The notes under the pieces were generated by a model that worked only from the letters and a program-made list of their open reading frames with translations, ran no database searches and was not told the DNA's origin. The translations under genes and the position numbers were made by a program. A stretch of DNA of 8,890 nucleotides from Clostridiales bacterium (GTDB lineage: Bacteria; Bacillota_A; Clostridia; Christensenellales; Aristaeellaceae): assembly GCA_012514855.1 (NCBI GenBank), contig JAAYZL010000430.1:1-8890 (forward strand), written 5' to 3'. Within the stretch, counting starts at the first letter, position 1, and every line of letters begins with the position of its first letter. Shown in pieces: positions 6,049 through 8,890 of this stretch.

Positions 6049-7493
6049 CGATTCGCCTCATCACCCCGGAGACCGCGTTTTTGCAGGATTTGGCGGACAT
6101 TTTGCGCGTGTTCTTCGGCGACGCGCCGATTTACTTTGGCGAGGGCGGCGCCGACCTCGTGATCGTCCACCGCGCGGAACCGGGGCTCGACGCGTTCTCG
6201 TCGGGGGAGGTGTCGGTCGAGCGCCCGTTCTTCGCCGCCGGGCGCGACGAACTCGAGCGAAAGCGGCTGCGCAAGCGCGCGGTGAAGCTCGCTCTGTACG
6301 CGCTTTTGAAGAAGCTGACCGGCGCGCACCCGCCGTGGGGCTCGCTGACCGGCATCCGCCCGTCGCGGCTCTACTGCGAGGCGCTTGCGGAGAGTCTGGA
6401 CCCGGTCAGGACGCTCGTCGACGTGTTCGACGTGATGCCCGACCGCGCGGAGCTGCTGCGCGCGATGGCCGGCATGCAAAAGGGGCTCCGCGACATGCCC
6501 CCGGACGCGTTCGACCTGTACGTCGGCATACCCTTCTGCAGGACGCGCTGCGCCTACTGCTCATTCTCGTCCGGCGAGATCGGGAACGGCAGGCTCGTCG
6601 CGCCGTACGTCAAAGCGCTGCTTCGGGAGATCGCGCTGTCGGCGGAGATCGTCCGCGAAAAGGGGCTGCATTTGCGCGCCGGGTACATCGGGGGCGGAAC
6701 GCCGACGGCAATCCCCCGCGCGGCGCTTGAGGAAATCTTCCTCTCGGCCAAGGAGGCGTTTCCGGGCGCGGTCGAGTGGACGGTCGAGGCCGGCCGCCCG
6801 GACGCGATCGACCGGGACATGCTCGAAATGCTTAAATCCGCCGGGGCGACGCGCATCTCGGTCAATCCGCAGACGTTTTCGGACGAGACGCTTTCGCGCA
6901 TCGGCCGCGCGCACACCGGCCAGCAGGCGGTCGAGGCATTCCTGCTCGCGCGGGAACTCGGCTTCGGCGACATCAACATGGATCTGATCGCGGGGCTCCC
7001 CGGCGAGGCGCTCCCGGACTTCTCGCGGACGCTCGACAGGACGCTCGGGCTCGCGCCGGACAGTATCACCGTGCACGCGCTCGCGATCAAGCGGTCGAGC
7101 AGATTGCACGAGCAGATGCACGTTTCCTCCGGCGGCCACGCGCAGGCGGCGGAGGGCGAGGCGGCCGGGATGATCTCGCTCGCGCGGACGCGGCTGATGG
7201 GGGCCGGGTATCTGCCCTATTACCTCTACCGGCAGAAGTACATGGTCGGCAACCTCGAAAACGTCGGCTACGCGCGGCCCGGCAAGGCGTGCCTGTACAA
7301 CATCGGCAACATGGAGGAGGTCGCCAGCGTGCTCGCCGTCGGCGCGGGCGCGATCACGAAGTGGCTGTTCGACCGGGCGCTTCGAATCGAGCGCGCGCCG
7401 AACGTCAAGAACATCGGGGCGTACATCGACCGCGTGGACGAGATGGTCGAGCGCAAGCGCCGTCTGATCCTGTACCAAGGAGGAGAGCGATGA
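6045..7493 (+). CDS. hemZ: HemZ-type radical SAM protein (coproporphyrinogen dehydrogenase-like)
   Basis: This is a radical S-adenosylmethionine enzyme of the HemN/HemW/HemZ group, 482 residues. Seen: an N-terminal region of about 155 residues specific to HemZ, including the WGSLTGIRPSRL segment. The 4Fe-4S cluster motif CxxxCxxC follows (C165, C169, C172, in PFCRTRCAYC). The SAM-binding GGGTPT is at 216-221. Next comes a TIM-barrel with SVNPQTF and INMDLIAGLPGE, and a C-terminal YLYRQKYMVGNLENVGY segment typical of HemZ. It is often labelled a coproporphyrinogen oxidase, but that activity is poorly established for HemZ, and relatives such as HemW act in haem delivery; no other haem gene is visible here. 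The ATG overlaps the upstream stop (ATGA) with no clear ribosome binding site, so translation is probably coupled. It overlaps the next gene by 4 nt. Family is sure, function less so. Confidence 0.92.
   Translation: MTIRLITPETAFLQDLADILRVFFGDAPIYFGEGGADLVIVHRAEPGLDAFSSGEVSVERPFFAAGRDELERKRLRKRAVKLALYALLKKLTGAHPPWGSLTGIRPSRLYCEALAESLDPVRTLVDVFDVMPDRAELLRAMAGMQKGLRDMPPDAFDLYVGIPFCRTRCAYCSFSSGEIGNGRLVAPYVKALLREIALSAEIVREKGLHLRAGYIGGGTPTAIPRAALEEIFLSAKEAFPGAVEWTVEAGRPDAIDRDMLEMLKSAGATRISVNPQTFSDETLSRIGRAHTGQQAVEAFLLARELGFGDINMDLIAGLPGEALPDFSRTLDRTLGLAPDSITVHALAIKRSSRLHEQMHVSSGGHAQAAEGEAAGMISLARTRLMGAGYLPYYLYRQKYMVGNLENVGYARPGKACLYNIGNMEEVASVLAVGAGAITKWLFDRALRIERAPNVKNIGAYIDRVDEMVERKRRLILYQGGER
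7477..7484 (+). promoter_or_regulatory. Ribosome binding site for the cyclophilin lipoprotein
   Basis: AAGGAGGA lies 5 nt before the ATG at 7490, within the last hemZ codons. It is close to the full anti-Shine-Dalgarno complement. It picks this start over frame extensions upstream and places a signal peptide at the N-terminus. Confidence 0.75.
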
Positions 7494-8113
7494 AAAGGCT
7501 GTTGCTGCTCGCGCTTGCGCTTCTTCTCTTGCTGTCCGGCTGCGGAAGGCGCGAGGAGGACCCGTACGCGGACGTGCCAAACCCGATCGCGACGATCACG
7601 ATGGCGGACGGCGGCATCATGCGCGCGGAGCTGTACCTCGCCTGCGCGCCGAACACCGTCGCGAACTTCGCGGAGCTCGCGAACAAGGGCTTCTACGACG
7701 GGCTCGAGGTGTTCCGCGTCGTCACCGGCGCGTTCGTGCAGACCGGCGACCCGAAGAACGACGGAACCGGCGGCCCCGGCTACGCGATCCGCGGCGAGTT
7801 TTCCGAGAACGGCTACGATAAGAACACGCTGACGCACGCGCGCGGCGTGCTGTCGATGGCGCGCACGAAGGAGTTCGACTCCGCGGGCTCCCAGTTCTTC
7901 ATCCTGCAGGGAACCTACCCGGAGTACGACGGAAACTACGCGGCGTTCGGGAAGCTGACGGACGAGGAGAGCCTCCAAACGCTCGACAGGATCGCGTCCG
8001 TCGCGACCGACTCGAACAGCCGGCCGCTGGTCCTCACGAAGATCTCAACCATCCGCGTCGACACCCACGGCCACGCGTTTCCGGTCGTCCGCGTCGGCGA
8101 CGACAAAAAATAA
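7490..8113 (+). CDS. Cyclophilin-type peptidyl-prolyl isomerase lipoprotein
   Basis: An exported cyclophilin of 207 residues, expected to be a membrane-anchored lipoprotein on the outer face, helping fold secreted proteins by proline isomerisation. Seen: a basic start (MKR), a Leu/Ala-rich core and a lipobox LSGC with C18 as the lipidated residue. The cyclophilin domain runs from about 33 to 190. The catalytic Arg is present (R76 in VFRVV), as are Q84 and the SQFF motif (F137). The residue matching human cyclophilin A Phe60 is Ala (A81), with Phe shifted to the next position, and His before the catalytic Arg is replaced by Phe, so the proline pocket may be altered. It is closely related to the ppiB just downstream, from which it looks like an old tandem duplicate that gained an export signal. 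The 4-nt overlap with hemZ and the strong ribosome binding site suggest coupled expression. Confidence 0.92.
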   Translation: MKRLLLLALALLLLLSGCGRREEDPYADVPNPIATITMADGGIMRAELYLACAPNTVANFAELANKGFYDGLEVFRVVTGAFVQTGDPKNDGTGGPGYAIRGEFSENGYDKNTLTHARGVLSMARTKEFDSAGSQFFILQGTYPEYDGNYAAFGKLTDEESLQTLDRIASVATDSNSRPLVLTKISTIRVDTHGHAFPVVRVGDDKK

Positions 8114-8119
8114 GGAGAG
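8112..8119 (+). promoter_or_regulatory. Ribosome binding site for ppiB
   Basis: AAGGAGAG overlaps the stop codon of the preceding gene. Its AGGAG core is 8 nt from the ATG at 8126 but only 4 nt from an out-of-frame ATG at 8122, which would give a 9-codon peptide. The 8126 start is therefore preferred. Confidence 0.7.
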
Positions 8120-8125
8120 CAATGC

Positions 8126-8641
8126 ATGAAAAACCCCATCGTGACCTTTGAAATGGAAGACGGGACGAGCTTCAGGGCGGAACTGTACCCCGAAATCGCG
8201 CCGAACACCGTCGCGAACTTCGTCCGCCTCGTCGAGAGCAAATTCTACGACGGCCTGATCTTCCACCGCGTGATCCCCGGCTTCATGATCCAGGGCGGCG
8301 ACCCGACCGGCAGCGGCATGGGCGGCCCCGGCTGGCACATTCGGGGCGAGTTCCGCTTAAACGGCTTCGACAACCGGCTCAAACACGCGCGCGGCGTCTT
8401 GTCGATGGCGCGCTCGATGCAGAAGGACTCCGCCGGCAGCCAGTTCTTCGTGATGCACGCGGACGCCGCGCACCTCGACGGCCAGTACGCGGCGTTCGGA
8501 AAGGTGATCGAGGGCATGGACGCGGTCGACAAGGTCGCCTCCGCGAAAACCGGGGCGCAGGACCGGCCCGTCGAGGAGCAGCGCATCCTGAGCGCCTCGG
8601 TGGAGACCTTCGGCGAGGTCTATTCCGTTCAGAAGGCTTGA
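8126..8641 (+). CDS. ppiB: Peptidyl-prolyl cis-trans isomerase, cyclophilin type, cytoplasmic
   Basis: A cyclophilin of 171 residues that speeds cis-trans isomerisation of prolyl bonds during protein folding. Seen: no signal peptide, and a start (MKNPIVTFEMEDG) typical of clostridial cytoplasmic cyclophilins. The active-site run FHRVIPGFMIQGGD is complete, with R48, F53, M54 and Q56 matching cyclophilin A Arg55, Phe60, Met61 and Gln63. AGSQFF holds F108, matching Phe113. HLDGQYAAFGKV has His where human cyclophilin has Trp121, as is common in bacteria. It follows the lipoprotein paralogue by 12 nt, so the two isomerases are probably made together for the two sides of the membrane. The call is secure; the symbol follows general bacterial use. 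Confidence 0.95.
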   Translation: MKNPIVTFEMEDGTSFRAELYPEIAPNTVANFVRLVESKFYDGLIFHRVIPGFMIQGGDPTGSGMGGPGWHIRGEFRLNGFDNRLKHARGVLSMARSMQKDSAGSQFFVMHADAAHLDGQYAAFGKVIEGMDAVDKVASAKTGAQDRPVEEQRILSASVETFGEVYSVQKA

Positions 8642-8672
8642 CAGAACCCGGGACCGCGTGAATAATGGAAGC

Positions 8673-8680
8673 AGGGGGTG
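8673..8680 (+). promoter_or_regulatory. Likely ribosome binding site for the last gene
   Basis: AGGGGGTG, one mismatch from AGGAGGTG, ends 10 nt before the ATG at 8691. The 49-nt gap after ppiB (8642-8690) shows no clear terminator or promoter. Confidence 0.45.
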
Positions 8681-8690
8681 TGGCCCTCCG

Positions 8691-8890
8691 ATGAGGCGGA
8701 TCGCGGCGGCAGTTCTTTCGATCCTCGCGCTCGTCGGCGCGGGGAGCTGCTTTGCTGCGGCCGAGAGCCTGGCGACGCTCCCGCCGGTGCGCCGGATTCT
8801 GAACATCAGCCTGAGCGTCAAGCCCGCCGAGCTCGTCGTGCCGGGCGACGTGACGCTGACGTTCACGATCACGAACGCGTCGGAGTACGA
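8691..8890 (+). CDS. Secreted protein with Ig-like N-terminal segment (3' end outside window)
   Basis: Only the first 66 codons are present; the frame stays open to the window end. Seen: a classical signal peptide with a basic start (MRR), a hydrophobic core of about 15 residues and a probable cleavage after FAA (near residue 25). The mature start has the segment LSVKPAELVVPGDVTLTFTITNAS, broken here as LSVKPAELVV then PGDVTLTFTITNAS. This pattern, ending in a beta strand and TNAS, is typical of Ig-like domains of secreted or cell-surface proteins such as the CARDB and DUF11 groups. I cannot assign a function. The ATG is chosen over an in-frame GTG at 8658 because it gives the signal peptide and has the better ribosome binding site. 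It may be a separate unit from the genes before it. Confidence 0.7.
   Translation, partial: MRRIAAAVLSILALVGAGSCFAAAESLATLPPVRRILNISLSVKPAELVVPGDVTLTFTITNASEY

Noticed and set aside
8642..8690. A terminator after ppiB
   Set aside because: Only a short CCCGGG-type dyad is seen with no following T-run, so a terminator cannot be supported.

Overview
The window is a dense, GC-rich stretch with every recognisable gene on the + strand. The order secF (3' end) - recJ - rel - dtd - MBL-fold hydrolase - hemZ is a well-known conserved run of Clostridia and related Firmicutes. The high G+C, the strong GGAGG-type ribosome binding sites and the RxKD-type bifunctional Rel suggest a high-GC, probably anaerobic, clostridial-type bacterium. 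I cannot name the genus. The apt gene that often lies between recJ and rel in this run is absent here.

Layout: positions 1-369 hold the C-terminal end of SecF, with two membrane helices and an unusual Lys/Ala-rich tail built of 18-bp repeats. A short AT-rich spacer (370-437) carries a perfect 11-bp hairpin followed by TTTT. Then come recJ (438-2771), rel (2761-4965), dtd (4974-5423), an MBL-fold hydrolase (5425-6048), hemZ (6045-7493), a cyclophilin lipoprotein (7490-8113), cytoplasmic-type cyclophilin ppiB (8126-8641), and the start of a secreted protein with an Ig-like segment (8691 to the window end). From recJ to ppiB neighbouring genes overlap or are separated by at most 12 nt, so the run is probably co-transcribed and partly translationally coupled.

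Functionally this is a housekeeping block: protein export (SecF), DNA repair (RecJ), stringent response (Rel), D-aminoacyl-tRNA proofreading (Dtd), a metal hydrolase and a radical SAM enzyme of uncertain substrate, and two peptidyl-prolyl isomerases, one exported and one cytoplasmic. No mobile element, CRISPR array, tRNA or rRNA was seen.

I see no clearly new multi-gene system. The most notable signals are (i) an AT-rich island inside recJ with a perfect TATAAT, two adjacent small palindromes, and a strong ribosome binding site before an in-frame GTG, which could yield a separate RecJ C-terminal domain or act as an internal promoter for rel; (ii) the repetitive basic tail on SecF; (iii) the secF-recJ hairpin; and (iv) the diverged active site of the lipoprotein cyclophilin beside a conventional paralogue.
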